Of a stretch of DNA of 64,000 nucleotides, positions 44,151 through 53,152 are shown in pieces. This stretch comes from an uncultured Roseibium sp. GTDB lineage: Bacteria > Pseudomonadota > Alphaproteobacteria > Rhizobiales > Stappiaceae. The notes below the pieces were generated by a model. That model was given only the letters and a program-made list of their open reading frames with translations. It was not told the DNA's origin and searched no databases. The translations under genes and the position numbers were made by a program. The stretch is from NCBI RefSeq assembly GCF_963675985.1, contig NZ_OY780957.1:852001-916000 (forward strand). The letters run 5' to 3'. Numbering within the stretch: position 1 is the first letter of the stretch; each line of letters starts with the position of its first letter.

Positions 44151-45695
44151 TCAGTCGGCAAACACGGGGATCAGCTCGGAAATCGCTGTGTCCTGGTATT
44201 TGGAGCCGTCATAGACGCCATCGATTCGCAGTTCCATCCAGGTCGCCGTGACCGGTCTTTGCAGGCGCTTGCGCAACACATTCATCGTATCGCTCAGCGG
44301 CAGGTCATAACTCGATCCGTCCGACAATTTGACCGTGGCGTTTCGAACGCGGCCGTTCTTGGCAAAAATGCTTCGGTTCTTGGTGTAGCCGTTGGTGATA
44401 TCGATGCCGGCGAACCGGCGCTCGGAGCCGAATTTAATCAGGATGCGTTCGCCGGTGCCCGTCCCGCCGACACCTTCCACCCAGGCCGTCGCAGGATCGC
44501 CGTCGGTCAGGTTCCCGGGTCCGTAACGATTGCCGTATTGGGGATCGAGCACGGAGGAGGAACAATAGGTCAGTGGAGACCCGCCGACGGTTCGCGCCAC
44601 GCAGGCCCCGCTGCGATAATCCGGCGGGTCCAGATGCGCCGGGGCGGTATTCACGACCACGATCTCTCCCTCGTCACCGGGCTCCGGCGCCGGCGGCTCA
44701 TTCGCTGCAGCGGGAGCCCCCTCGCCGACAAGCTTCTGCCGCGCCGCACGGGCAATGTCCGCATAAAAGCCGTCGGAATAGCGGGATAAAAAGGCATCAT
44801 AGGCGGCAACGGTTCCGATCTTTTCGGCCAGCGCGAAGGCACTTGCCGAGGAATCGCTGTCGGTGGCCGCCGGCGCGGTCGCAGTCGGAATGGTTGCAGG
44901 CGGGGTGGCCGGTGTCGGATTGACCGGTGTCGGGGATGTGCCTGCGAAGTAAAACTCGCCAATCAGGGCCTCGTTGACCCAGGGAAGCTGGCGCTTGCCG
45001 GTCTCATCGTAGACCGCCCCGCGGACCTTGCCCATCATCTGGCGGATTTCGAGCCCCGGTTGGCGGATGTAATGCGCAAGGGCCGTGGTAAAGGGACTGT
45101 TCGCCCCGGTTCCGTCGGAGGCAACGTCGCCGGGCGCGGTCGCGAAGGCGATCATCGTGCCGGCCGTGCCCGCATCGAGCCGGGCAAGGCCCCTCGTCGT
45201 GCCACGCGTCAGGGAACGGGGCAGCGGATTGTTCCGGCAGGCGTCCAGGAACACCAGCTTCAGCCGTGCACCGGACGCATCCATGATTTCCAGCAGGTCC
45301 TCGGCGCGGACGGCTTGTCCCGGCAGGTCCGTCGAAGCCTCGACATCGACATCGATGGGCAGGAGCCAGTTGCGACCGCCCACCTGGACCCCGTGACCGG
45401 CATAGAACACCAACGCGATATCCGCATTCTGCGCGGCCCGCCCGAACTGGGTCAGCGCGTTCAGGAGCGCCCGCTGATCGCCGTCGATCACCTGTATGAC
45501 GTCGAAGCCAAGACCGGCAAGCGTGCGCCCCATCAGCGCCGCATCGTTGGGCGGGTTCGGAAGGGCCGAGGCATGCCGATAGGCCCCGTTGCCGACGACA
45601 AGCGCAACCCGGTCAGCCGCGCCGGCAGGCGCCGTCACCGAATGCCCCAACAAACTCGCCAACATCAGACAGCAAAGACATACCAGGCGTCTCAC
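44151..45695 (-). CDS. Caspase-like peptidase (C14) with discoidin-like C-terminal domain
   Basis: A 514-residue exported protein with a signal peptide (VRRLVCLCCLMLASLLG, cleavage after about AGAADR). The caspase-fold domain (about 30-245) starts VALVVGNGAYRH and has the catalytic His in FYAGHGVQ (around 98) and catalytic Cys in LDACRNNPLPRS (around 150). A short helical linker (FALAEKIGTVAAYDAFLSRYSDGFYADIARAA) follows a Pro/Thr/Ala-rich stretch. The C-terminal 170 residues form a probable discoidin/NADase-type carbohydrate-binding domain (YGPGNLTDGDPATAWVEG). I start at GTG 45695, with GGAG at a good distance. It is a paralogue of the next gene. Confidence 0.85.
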   Translation of the reverse strand: MRRLVCLCCLMLASLLGHSVTAPAGAADRVALVVGNGAYRHASALPNPPNDAALMGRTLAGLGFDVIQVIDGDQRALLNALTQFGRAAQNADIALVFYAGHGVQVGGRNWLLPIDVDVEASTDLPGQAVRAEDLLEIMDASGARLKLVFLDACRNNPLPRSLTRGTTRGLARLDAGTAGTMIAFATAPGDVASDGTGANSPFTTALAHYIRQPGLEIRQMMGKVRGAVYDETGKRQLPWVNEALIGEFYFAGTSPTPVNPTPATPPATIPTATAPAATDSDSSASAFALAEKIGTVAAYDAFLSRYSDGFYADIARAARQKLVGEGAPAAANEPPAPEPGDEGEIVVVNTAPAHLDPPDYRSGACVARTVGGSPLTYCSSSVLDPQYGNRYGPGNLTDGDPATAWVEGVGGTGTGERILIKFGSERRFAGIDITNGYTKNRSIFAKNGRVRNATVKLSDGSSYDLPLSDTMNVLRKRLQRPVTATWMELRIDGVYDGSKYQDTAISELIPVFAD

Positions 45696-45779
45696 CGACC
45701 CCACTCCGGCCTGTTCCCGTTGGGAATAGAAAATCCCGACGTTGCGGAAGATGCAAGATTCAATTCGACCTGCTGCCTC

Positions 45780-47483
45780 TCAGCCGGCCGCTCGCCAGGC
45801 CTGAACAGCCTCCTCGACCGCCTTCGTGCCGCTCGGACCTTTTTCCAGAGTCAGGATCCCACGTTTGCCGTTGTCGAAAAGCATCGGAATATCGATCCAA
45901 CCGCGTTTTCGCAGCAGCCCCATGTTGCGTTCGAGTTCTTCGGTGAGGTTTGAAAGGGCGATCCAGAAATAGCCGTCCGAAACCTTTATCGAGGCCCCAA
46001 TGAGGGCATCACCGCGGGCCTGCTCGGTCGGCTTCAAGACGAGGCCGGGCACGTTTTGCACGTCGCCCGAAGGAAAGCCGTTCGGCAAACTGTATTCGAT
46101 CTCGATAAGATGGCTGGCAGGCAAGGAGTCGTCGTCGTTGGGTTTTACCCGTACATCGACCGAAACACCCCGCTCCGGGATGTTGATTTTCGCAGTCAAA
46201 ATCGCCTGTTTTCGGCCGTTCAGATCGGTCTCTTCGGTCACTGCCCAGACCACGTCACCCTTCACCGCGGTTCCCGCATCGTTGGGGTCGTCACCTTCTT
46301 CATAAAGAATCGAGCGCTGCAATTTGACGGCGGTTTGCTGCGAACCGGAAGTTTCCGCATTTTCCGGCGTCTCGAGGGAGGCGATGACTGTCGAAACATC
46401 CGGCTTATTTTTCGGTGCGACCGTTTCCAGCGTTGCCAAGGGCACCGTATCAGTTTGAACCGGATGAGCCGCTTTTTCTTGCGTCTCCGGCGTACCGGAC
46501 AGTGTTGTCAAGGACGGGGTGCCGTCGGCGGAAGCCGCTTCGCCGGAAGGCACTTCTGCGACAAGCATCTCACGAGCCGCCCTTGCACGGTCTGCATATA
46601 GACCTTCGGGAAACATCGAGAGAAAGGCATCATAGGCGGCAAGCGTGCCGAGCTTTTCCGTCAGCGTGAAGGCATTTGCCGACGCATCGTTGCCCTCAGA
46701 AGTCGGTGCGGCGGTCGTCTGCGACCTCCCCGCAAAATAAAACTCACCGATCAGGGCTTCATTGACCCACGGAAGCTGCCGCTCGCCGGTCTCCTCATAG
46801 ACCGCCTTTCGAACTTTTCCCATCATCTGGCGGATTTCGAGCCCTGGCTGGCGGATGTAGCGCGCAAGGGCCGTGGTAAAGGGACTGTTCTTCCCCACCC
46901 CGTCGAAAGCGACATCTCCGGGGGCGGTCGCGAAGGCGATCATCGTGCCGGCAGTCCCCGCATCGAGCCGGGCAAGACCACCGGTCGCGCCGCGCGTCAG
47001 CGAACGAGGCAGCGGGTTGTTCCGGCAGGCATCCAGGAACACCAGTTTAAGCCGGGCGCCGGACGCATCCATGATATCCAGCAGATCTTCTGCCCGTATC
47101 GCCTGCCCCGGCAGATCCGTCGAAGCCTCCACGTTGACATCGACCGGCAACAGCCAGTTGCGCCCCGCTACCTGTACGGCATGCCCGGCGTAGAAGACCA
47201 TCGCGATGTCCGCATCCCGGCTCGCGCGCCCGAACCGTATCAGGCCATCCAGCAACGCACGCTGATCGCCATCTATGACCTCGATGACATCAAAACCCAG
47301 GTCGGCGAGCGTGCGCCTCATCAAGGTCGCGTCATTCGGGGAATTGATAAGCTTGGGCAAATGCCGGTAGGCCCCGTTGCCGACAACAAGCGCAACGAGG
47401 TCTGTTGCTTTCGCGGATTCCGGGACGGCAAGCCCCAGGAAGCTCCCCAAAACCAAAACGCACAGGCTTAACAGCCTTCTCAC
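45780..47483 (-). CDS. Caspase-like peptidase (C14) paralogue with a different C-terminal domain
   Basis: A 567-residue exported protein. The signal peptide and caspase-like domain (about 25-245) match those of the downstream paralogue closely, including LDACRNNPLPRSLTRG with the catalytic Cys and the QMMGKVR block. The residue after the catalytic His is Ala (FYAGHAVQ) instead of Gly. The linker is followed by a low-complexity stretch and then a C-terminal domain of about 180 residues that is unrelated to that of its neighbour (it contains IEYSLPNGFPSGDVQNVPGLVLKP). I start at GTG 47483, with ccggag upstream as in the paralogue. An upstream ATG at 47543 is possible. Confidence 0.85.
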   Translation of the reverse strand: MRRLLSLCVLVLGSFLGLAVPESAKATDLVALVVGNGAYRHLPKLINSPNDATLMRRTLADLGFDVIEVIDGDQRALLDGLIRFGRASRDADIAMVFYAGHAVQVAGRNWLLPVDVNVEASTDLPGQAIRAEDLLDIMDASGARLKLVFLDACRNNPLPRSLTRGATGGLARLDAGTAGTMIAFATAPGDVAFDGVGKNSPFTTALARYIRQPGLEIRQMMGKVRKAVYEETGERQLPWVNEALIGEFYFAGRSQTTAAPTSEGNDASANAFTLTEKLGTLAAYDAFLSMFPEGLYADRARAAREMLVAEVPSGEAASADGTPSLTTLSGTPETQEKAAHPVQTDTVPLATLETVAPKNKPDVSTVIASLETPENAETSGSQQTAVKLQRSILYEEGDDPNDAGTAVKGDVVWAVTEETDLNGRKQAILTAKINIPERGVSVDVRVKPNDDDSLPASHLIEIEYSLPNGFPSGDVQNVPGLVLKPTEQARGDALIGASIKVSDGYFWIALSNLTEELERNMGLLRKRGWIDIPMLFDNGKRGILTLEKGPSGTKAVEEAVQAWRAAG

Positions 47484-47582
47484 CCCACTACTCCGGTCTG
47501 TTTCCGCTCGAAATAGAAAGACCCGGCATAATGGAAGATTCAAGTTTCAATTGCACTTGCGGTCCCTACCCGGAACCGAACG

Positions 47583-48128
47583 TCAGTTGCCCGGCACTCT
47601 CCGGCCTGTCCGCATTATCGGCCCGCCCTGCACATGTTTCGGCGGATCGCCGGCAGGTGCGCCCGCGGTGATGGACCGGTCCCGGTAGCGGCCCAGCGCC
47701 CGGTGGCGGTCGTACATGACGATGGCGCCCGCCATTGCCACATTGATGCAGAACTTGGTCGGGATCTTCACCACATGGTCGCAGCGCGCCAGCATTTCCG
47801 GCGACAGCGAGCCCCGTTCCGGACCGAGCACATAGGCTGCCTGCAGGGGATGTCCGAAGCTTGGCAGGTCGATGGCCTCGTCGGTCAGTTCGATCCCGAC
47901 CAGCTGGCAGCCACGGGGCAGATCCATCGTATCGACGCTGTCCCAAGCGAAATAAGGCAGATGTCCCGGGCTCTTGGACGTGTCCGACGGCGGCGCCTTG
48001 CGGATCGTCTTGTCCGCATCGACGGTGAAAAAGAAGCTCGCCCCGAACGCATGCGCGGAGCGCATGAGCGTGCCAAGGTTCATCCGTTTCGAAAGCCCCT
48101 CCGCCCCGACCGCAAAATATCCGCGCAT
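47583..48128 (-). CDS. SpoU/TrmH family RNA 2'-O-methyltransferase
   Basis: A 181-residue SPOUT-class methyltransferase. Conserved motifs are NLGTLMRSAHAFGA (motif 1), YVLGPERGSLSPEML (motif 2) and the C-terminal INVAMAGAIVMYDRHRAL (motif 3). It methylates ribose in rRNA or tRNA. The target cannot be assigned from the sequence. Start is ATG 48128. It lies between the caspase-like and quinone oxidoreductase genes. Confidence 0.93.
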   Translation of the reverse strand: MRGYFAVGAEGLSKRMNLGTLMRSAHAFGASFFFTVDADKTIRKAPPSDTSKSPGHLPYFAWDSVDTMDLPRGCQLVGIELTDEAIDLPSFGHPLQAAYVLGPERGSLSPEMLARCDHVVKIPTKFCINVAMAGAIVMYDRHRALGRYRDRSITAGAPAGDPPKHVQGGPIMRTGRRVPGN

Positions 48129-48250
48129 TCCTGGTTTCCGCCTCCTGTGAAGTGCGATCTAAATACCGGTCACCCCGGAAAATTCAACTGTCGCAAGGTT
48201 CGAATACGGTTAACGAAGCCTTTAAGCTGAAAAAAGGGCATGCTAACAAC

Positions 48251-48266
48251 TAGGGTCCGGACCCTA
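48251..48266. promoter_or_regulatory. 16-bp perfect palindrome in the oxidoreductase leader
   Basis: TAGGGTCC/GGACCCTA, about 37 bases upstream of the start codon of the quinone oxidoreductase gene. It has the look of a dimeric-repressor operator, for example MarR or TetR type, but no regulator gene is adjacent. Confidence 0.6.
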
Positions 48267-48302
48267 ATACATTGGTTTCAATTTCTTGAGAGTCTTCCAC
48301 CC

Positions 48303-49277
48303 GTGAAAGCCTGCCTTTGCAAAGCCTTCGGGCCGCCGTCCTCCCTCGTCATCGAAGAAATAGCGACCCCGGCTCCGGAACCCGGCGATGTTCTGGTGCG
48401 GGTCAAGGCCTGCGCGCTGAACTTCTTCGACACGCTGATCATTCAGGACAAGTACCAGACCAAACCGGCCTTGCCCTTTTCCCCGTCAGCGGAATTTTCC
48501 GGTGTTGTCGAAGCCATCGGCGAAGGTGTGGAAGACGTGGCACCGGGCGACCGGGTCATGGGTTATCTCGGCTACGGTGCCGCCCGCGAACTGGTCATCA
48601 CTTGTGAGGACCGGCTGGTCAAATTGCCCGACGAAGTTTCCTTCGAGGCGGCCGCCGGACTGACGGTGACCTACGGCACCACGCTTCATGCCTTTCGCGA
48701 CCGCGCAAAGCTTCATGAAGGCGAAACGGTCGCCGTGCTGGGGGCGTCCGGCGGTGTTGGCCAGGCGGCCGTGGAAATCGCCACGATCATGGGCTGCCGG
48801 GTCATTGCCTGCGCCTCTTCCGATGAGAAACTCGCCTTTGCTAGAAGCCTCGGCGCGGCGGAGACCGTCAACTATTCCACGCAGCCGCTGAAGGAAACGC
48901 TGAAGGGCCTGACCAACGGCGAAGGCGTGGACGTGGTCTACGATCCCGTAGGCGGCGAGCTGGCCGAACAGGCCCTGCGCGCGACCGCCTGGGAAGGCCG
49001 TTTCCTGGTGATCGGCTTTGCCGCCGGGGAAATCCCGAAGATCCCGTTGAACCTCGTCCTTCTCAAGGGTTGCGATATCCGCGGCGTCTTCTGGGGCGAA
49101 GCCGTCGTGCGCGATCCGGAAGGCCATCAGGAAAACATGCGCCAGCTGCTGGAGTGGGTCGGCCAGGGGCGGCTCAATCCGCATATCCACGCGATCTATC
49201 CGCTGGAGGACATTTCCACCGCCCTGGAGGAAATCGCCGCCCGCAAGGTGCTCGGTAAGGTGATCGTCACGCCTTAG
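48303..49277 (+). CDS. NADPH:quinone oxidoreductase (zinc-independent MDR family)
   Basis: A 324-residue medium-chain dehydrogenase/reductase without the zinc-binding residues. The N-terminal GroES-like part (about 1-125) has SAEFSGVVEAIGEGVEDVAPGDRVMGYL. The nucleotide-binding motif is VLGASGGVGQAAVEIA (around 145-160), followed by ACASSDEKLAFARSLGA, and the C-terminus has GKVIVTP. It reduces quinones or enoyl-type ketones with NADPH. GTG 48303 gives the usual VKACLCKAFGPP opening. A perfect palindrome upstream suggests it is induced by a small molecule. Confidence 0.92.
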   Translation: MKACLCKAFGPPSSLVIEEIATPAPEPGDVLVRVKACALNFFDTLIIQDKYQTKPALPFSPSAEFSGVVEAIGEGVEDVAPGDRVMGYLGYGAARELVITCEDRLVKLPDEVSFEAAAGLTVTYGTTLHAFRDRAKLHEGETVAVLGASGGVGQAAVEIATIMGCRVIACASSDEKLAFARSLGAAETVNYSTQPLKETLKGLTNGEGVDVVYDPVGGELAEQALRATAWEGRFLVIGFAAGEIPKIPLNLVLLKGCDIRGVFWGEAVVRDPEGHQENMRQLLEWVGQGRLNPHIHAIYPLEDISTALEEIAARKVLGKVIVTP

Positions 49278-49702
49278 GAAAACTTCGCCCCGGCCGAATT
49301 CACGTTCTGGATCGCCTGACGATAAGCTTTCCCCTCGAACCGGAACGGCCCGAGGCGATCCAGAAGGTAGAATTGCTCGTGAAAATCGTTCTCATAAGCG
49401 AAATCATTCCAGATGAAATCTCCATCCGCCTTTGTGATCCTGACCGACACGACACCGCAGTCGTAGTCGCCACAGCAGGGACAGACATAGAGACCGACAC
49501 GGCCATTCCGCGTGTCTCCCTCGCTTTCGCAAAGCAATAAGGCTCGTGTTGTGACGTTGATTGGATCCCGGCCGCTTTCCAGGCGCGGCACAAATCCAAA
49601 TCCCCGACGTCCTATTTCCTCAAGAAGCGACTTTCCGGATACGATGAAATCCAAATGGCTTCCTCGTCCGGTTCGCACCTCTTTGAAGGTCAGTGTTTTC
49701 AT
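49274..49702 (-). CDS. Hypothetical Cys-containing protein
   Basis: A 142-residue protein, convergent with the quinone oxidoreductase (the two reading frames overlap by 4 bases at their ends) and immediately downstream of xthA. A central CPCCGDYDCG cluster could bind a metal. No signal or membrane segment. ATG 49702 is used because upstream extensions to 49954 are only the xthA gene read in another frame. Not recognised. Confidence 0.65.
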   Translation of the reverse strand: MKTLTFKEVRTGRGSHLDFIVSGKSLLEEIGRRGFGFVPRLESGRDPINVTTRALLLCESEGDTRNGRVGLYVCPCCGDYDCGVVSVRITKADGDFIWNDFAYENDFHEQFYLLDRLGPFRFEGKAYRQAIQNVNSAGAKFS

Positions 49703-49725
49703 CGCGTTCAGCCTGACAACTTGTC

Positions 49726-50535
49726 CTAAACGGAAAACTCCGCGATCACCGGTGCGTGGTCCGACGGCTTTTCCCAGCCGCGCGCGTCGCGCAGGACCTT
49801 GGTGCCCTTGATGGCGTCGGTCAGCGGCGGCGACACCCAGACATGGTCGAGACGGCGACCCTTGTCGGCAGCCGACCAGTCCTTCGCCCGGTAGCTCCAC
49901 CACGTGTAGAGCTTTTCCTCCATCGGCGTGAACCGGCGCATGGCGTCGATCCAACCGCCGGATTCGCGGACGTTTTCGAACAATTCGGTCTCCACCGGCG
50001 TATGGCTAACCACCTTCAACAGCTTCTTGTGCGACCAGACATCTTCCTCGTAGGGCGCCACGTTGAGGTCGCCGACCAGCACGGCGGGCCGCGCGGTCTC
50101 CTCGCCCTTCAGCCAGTCCTTCATCTCGGCGAAGAAGTCGAGCTTGTGGCCGAACTTCGGATTGATCTCGCGATTCGGCTCGTCGCCCCCGGCCGGGATA
50201 TAAAAATTATGCAGCCGCAGCGCCGATCCGTTGAACGGCACGTCGACGGCAATGTGACGGCTGTCTCCCATGGCGCAGAATTCGCGACGCTCGATGTTTT
50301 CCAGGGGCAGACGCGAGACGGTCGCAACCCCGTGGTAGCCCTTCTGGCCGTTGATCGCGATGTGCTCGTAGCCGGCCTTCCGAAAGGCGTTTTCAGGAAA
50401 ATTGGCATCCGGACATTTCGTTTCCTGCAGGCACAGCACATCGGGCTGCACCTCCGCCAGCAATTTTTCCACGATCGGCATTCTGAGCCGGACGGAGTTG
50501 ATGTTCCAGGTCACGATGGTCAGACGCTTGGGCAT
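49726..50535 (-). CDS. xthA: Exodeoxyribonuclease III
   Basis: A 269-residue AP endonuclease/3' exonuclease of base excision repair. It shows VTWNINSVRLR, CLQETKCPD with the catalytic Glu, VGDLNVAPYEEDVW, DHVWVS and SDHAPVIAEF with the final catalytic His. Length is normal. I start at ATG 50535 (MPKRLTIVTWNIN), 45 bases inside an open frame. It is in tandem with the small Cys-containing protein. Confidence 0.97.
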   Translation of the reverse strand: MPKRLTIVTWNINSVRLRMPIVEKLLAEVQPDVLCLQETKCPDANFPENAFRKAGYEHIAINGQKGYHGVATVSRLPLENIERREFCAMGDSRHIAVDVPFNGSALRLHNFYIPAGGDEPNREINPKFGHKLDFFAEMKDWLKGEETARPAVLVGDLNVAPYEEDVWSHKKLLKVVSHTPVETELFENVRESGGWIDAMRRFTPMEEKLYTWWSYRAKDWSAADKGRRLDHVWVSPPLTDAIKGTKVLRDARGWEKPSDHAPVIAEFSV

Positions 50536-50787
50536 GGGAATCCTTATTCGAAGGGCAAATCGGCCAGTTGCCCTATTCATAGGGATTCGAAAGCCGCGCG
50601 CCTAGGGCCTTTCATGGCACGCTTCAGGCACCCTGTCGCAACAGGGTCAGGCAGGGTCATTCACCCTTCTCCACCCAATGGAAGACAGGCGATCTTGTTC
50701 ACAATCTCGCGTTCTCCATATTCCGTTAGGAAAACTCGGTCATTTTAGGGTCGAGTTTTAGCATTTCCTTAATCAAACGAGCGCGCC

Positions 50788-51522
50788 GTGAGTTTTGTTT
50801 TCAGACGCCTTCTACCCGTTATCGCCCTGATTTTCCTGAGCTCCTGCTCGGCTTACGAGTTTCCGGACCCGACCCCGGAAGACTATGCCGTTCACGGCAT
50901 CGATATTTCCCGCTGGCAAGGCGACGTGGACTGGGATGCGGTCCGCAAGGACGGCATTTCCTTCGCCTGGATCAAGGCAACCGAAGGCGGCGACCACTCC
51001 GATCCGCGCTTCCTGGACAACTGGTACGGCGCGAAGGCCGCCGGCCTGCCGCGCGGCGCCTATCATTTCTATTACTTCTGCCGGCCGGTGGAAGAACAGA
51101 TTGCCTGGGTGCAGGAAACCGTCCCCGTCGACCCGACAGCCCTCCCGCTCGTGCTCGACATGGAGTGGAACGCCCATTCCAAGACCTGTCGGGAGCGGCC
51201 GGGCCGCGAGAAGATCCTGCGCGACATGAAAGCCTTTCTGGACGCCATGGAAAATCACTACGGCAAACGGCCGGTGATTTATTCCTCGGTCGATTTCCAC
51301 CGCGACCGCCTCGTCGACGCCTTGCATGAAGAGCAGTTCTGGCTGCGTTCGGTCGCCGCCCATCCGAACCGGGTCTACGCGAAGCGGGAAGACTGGTACT
51401 TCTGGCAGTACACCGCCGAAGGCAAGGTCGACGGCATCCAGGGCGAAGTCGACCGGAACGTCTTCTTCGGCGCCAAGTCCCAGTTCAGGGACTGGTTGAA
51501 CGGCAAGCTGAAACGATACTAG
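50788..51522 (+). CDS. GH25 lysozyme-like lipoprotein
   Basis: A 244-residue exported glycoside hydrolase family 25 protein. The N-terminus has a lipoprotein signal (VIALIFLSSCSAYE, lipidation at the Cys). The GH25 core has GIDISRWQGDVDWDAVR, GVLYFIKATEGG-type IKATEGGDHSDPRF, the catalytic region VLDMEWN, and FWQYTAEGKVDGIQGEVDRNVF near the end. It hydrolyses peptidoglycan. Start is GTG 50788. It is convergent with the following small exported protein. Confidence 0.93.
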   Translation: MSFVFRRLLPVIALIFLSSCSAYEFPDPTPEDYAVHGIDISRWQGDVDWDAVRKDGISFAWIKATEGGDHSDPRFLDNWYGAKAAGLPRGAYHFYYFCRPVEEQIAWVQETVPVDPTALPLVLDMEWNAHSKTCRERPGREKILRDMKAFLDAMENHYGKRPVIYSSVDFHRDRLVDALHEEQFWLRSVAAHPNRVYAKREDWYFWQYTAEGKVDGIQGEVDRNVFFGAKSQFRDWLNGKLKRY

Positions 51523-51543
51523 GAACTTCCCTGAAGACCGGGC

Positions 51544-52041
51544 CTAGCGAAGGAAGATCTGGTGGGCCAGATCCTTGCCGTTGCTCACCGTGACCTGTGT
51601 GAAGCCCATCAGTTTGCAGAAATCCAGGAAATTGTATTCGTACGGCTCCGAGGTCTGGGAAAAGAGCGGCGTTCCCCGCGCCATGGACGTGAGCGACGCC
51701 AGAAGAGCTCTCAGGCGAAAGAGCGTGTCGTACTGCCCGTCTCCGGTGGCCACGATGATCAGTTTTTCCAGGTGATCGCCCTTGGCGAACAGGTGGTAAC
51801 CCGGCACGTGGTTCTGCTGAAACTGTTGCGCCGCCAGACCGACGACGAAAGCCGCCCGCGAACTTTCCGTCGCTTCCGCGTCCGGCGTGGTATTGGAGGC
51901 GTAGGTTTCCCGTGTTTGCGGTGACGGATAATAATAGCCGGCATGGGAATCGAAGCCCTGCGCTTGCACAGGCAGAACCGACAGCAAGACCGCGAAGACC
52001 AATGAGCCGGACACGACCGGCAATCTGAACAACTGACGCAT
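51544..52041 (-). CDS. Hypothetical exported protein
   Basis: A 165-residue protein with a signal peptide (MRQLFRLPVVSGSLVFAVLLS...VQA) and a mature part rich in Ala, Thr and Gln. It is not similar to any family I recognise. ATG 52041 with ggggga upstream is used. It is convergent with the GH25 gene. Confidence 0.7.
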   Translation of the reverse strand: MRQLFRLPVVSGSLVFAVLLSVLPVQAQGFDSHAGYYYPSPQTRETYASNTTPDAEATESSRAAFVVGLAAQQFQQNHVPGYHLFAKGDHLEKLIIVATGDGQYDTLFRLRALLASLTSMARGTPLFSQTSEPYEYNFLDFCKLMGFTQVTVSNGKDLAHQIFLR

Positions 52042-52108
52042 GATTTCCCCCTGCACTCGGGGGGAGGTTAGCGTCTTGGTCCGCGATTATACAAACAGAT
52101 TATATCGG

Positions 52109-52639
52109 TTACGGCTTCGGTCCGGCCATCACCAGAGACCAGAACACCTTGTGCTTTGCGTTCGGCGCATAGGCGGTCGCGATCCCGAGCCGTGTCGCCT
52201 TGTCGTCCAGCATGACCTTGTTGTGCTTGGGCGACTCCCGCCAGCCGGAAAAGGCCTCGGCCAGCGTTCGGTAACCGCCGCTGACGTTTTCGACCGCATA
52301 CGTTTGGGGTTCGCCGATCGAGACCATGCGGGTTTCAAGCTGCTGTTTCTTCGGCAGCGACGCCCGGACATCCCCCGCCTTGGCCATGGCCTGCGCCTGG
52401 GACAGGGCGATGGCCGTCAACGCCGGATCGACCGTGACCGGCCCCAGCCCGTTGTTGGACCGGTACTGGGAAATCATCTGCGCGGCGGTCTGCTGATCGA
52501 CAGACGCATCCACGCGCGCCATGCTCTTGTAGAAGGCGGGCGTCTCCGTCTCCGAGACACAGGCAGACAGCAGAAGGGCAGCCACACCGGCCAGGCCGAT
52601 TCGCTTTACCGATCCCGCCAACATCTTGAATGCATTCAT
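52109..52639 (-). CDS. CAP-domain (SCP-like) lipoprotein
   Basis: A 176-residue protein with a lipoprotein signal (VKRIGLAGVAALLLSAC, Cys as lipidation site). The CAP domain contains the blocks ISQYRSNNGLGPVTVDPALTAIAL, ENVSGGYRTLAEAFSGWRESPKHNKVML and LGIATAY, with the conserved His and Glu. CAP proteins are found widely in bacteria and their substrates are mostly unknown. ATG 52639 (MNAFKM) is preferred. Confidence 0.88.
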   Translation of the reverse strand: MNAFKMLAGSVKRIGLAGVAALLLSACVSETETPAFYKSMARVDASVDQQTAAQMISQYRSNNGLGPVTVDPALTAIALSQAQAMAKAGDVRASLPKKQQLETRMVSIGEPQTYAVENVSGGYRTLAEAFSGWRESPKHNKVMLDDKATRLGIATAYAPNAKHKVFWSLVMAGPKP

Positions 52640-52984
52640 GAACTTCGCTCTGCCTGAAAGTGTTCCCGGATAAGGCGGGCCAATCCTGAACCAGCAATTA
52701 CCGCCGAACAAAGCTTATTTGAGGCGAAGCACGGGATATGCGGGAAAAAGCGGCGCAGTTGAGGTTGGTGTGCGGGCCGGAGCGCTGCGACCTCCCACGG
52801 TTGTCATCCCAACCTGCACACGGATAACAACGGAGAATGGGGCAAGGCTGCACCTCCTCCGCAGCTGTCACACCCGGCTCGATCGGGGGTCCAATCCACC
52901 TCTCTACAAATTCGGACGGCGGGAAGATGCTCACCTGAGCTGAATACGCCGCATTCAAACCACACTTGCTCTGGAAGTGATTGG

Positions 52985-53005
52985 ATCCCCGATCAAGTCG
53001 GGGAT
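52985..53005. repeat. Small palindromic repeat
   Basis: An 8-bp stem (atccccga / tcggggat) with loop tcaag, followed by gacgcccgg. A related, inverted copy (ggctcgatcgggggtcc) lies at about 52873-52889. Such repeats are common between genes in alphaproteobacteria. Confidence 0.6.
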
Positions 53006-53040
53006 GACGCCCGGAGCAAGGACCAAGTCGGTCAACCAGC

Positions 53041-53079
53041 CCCAAAACGAAACCAGCCCGCCGAGGCGGGCTGGTTGGT
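53041..53079 (-). terminator. Terminator after ccr
   Basis: The stem aaccagcccgcc / ggcgggctggtt, read on the minus strand, is followed by a T-rich tract (tttcgtttt). Confidence 0.85.
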
Positions 53080-53152
53080 GTGGCCTGCCGCGAGAGGCAG
53101 GCCCGGGCGGCTCAAGCAAGGCTTGAGCCCCTGGGAGCCGTGAAATCAGCAA

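Larger units (their letters stand above)
52640..53152. other. Intergenic region with inverted palindromic repeats
   Basis: No gene is seen in about 510 bases. The region holds two copies, in opposite orientation, of a hairpin-forming repeat (around 52861-52893 and 52978-53012, core atccccga-tcaag-tcggggat), related to the small repeat at 15475. The terminator for the ccr transcript follows. Confidence 0.65.
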
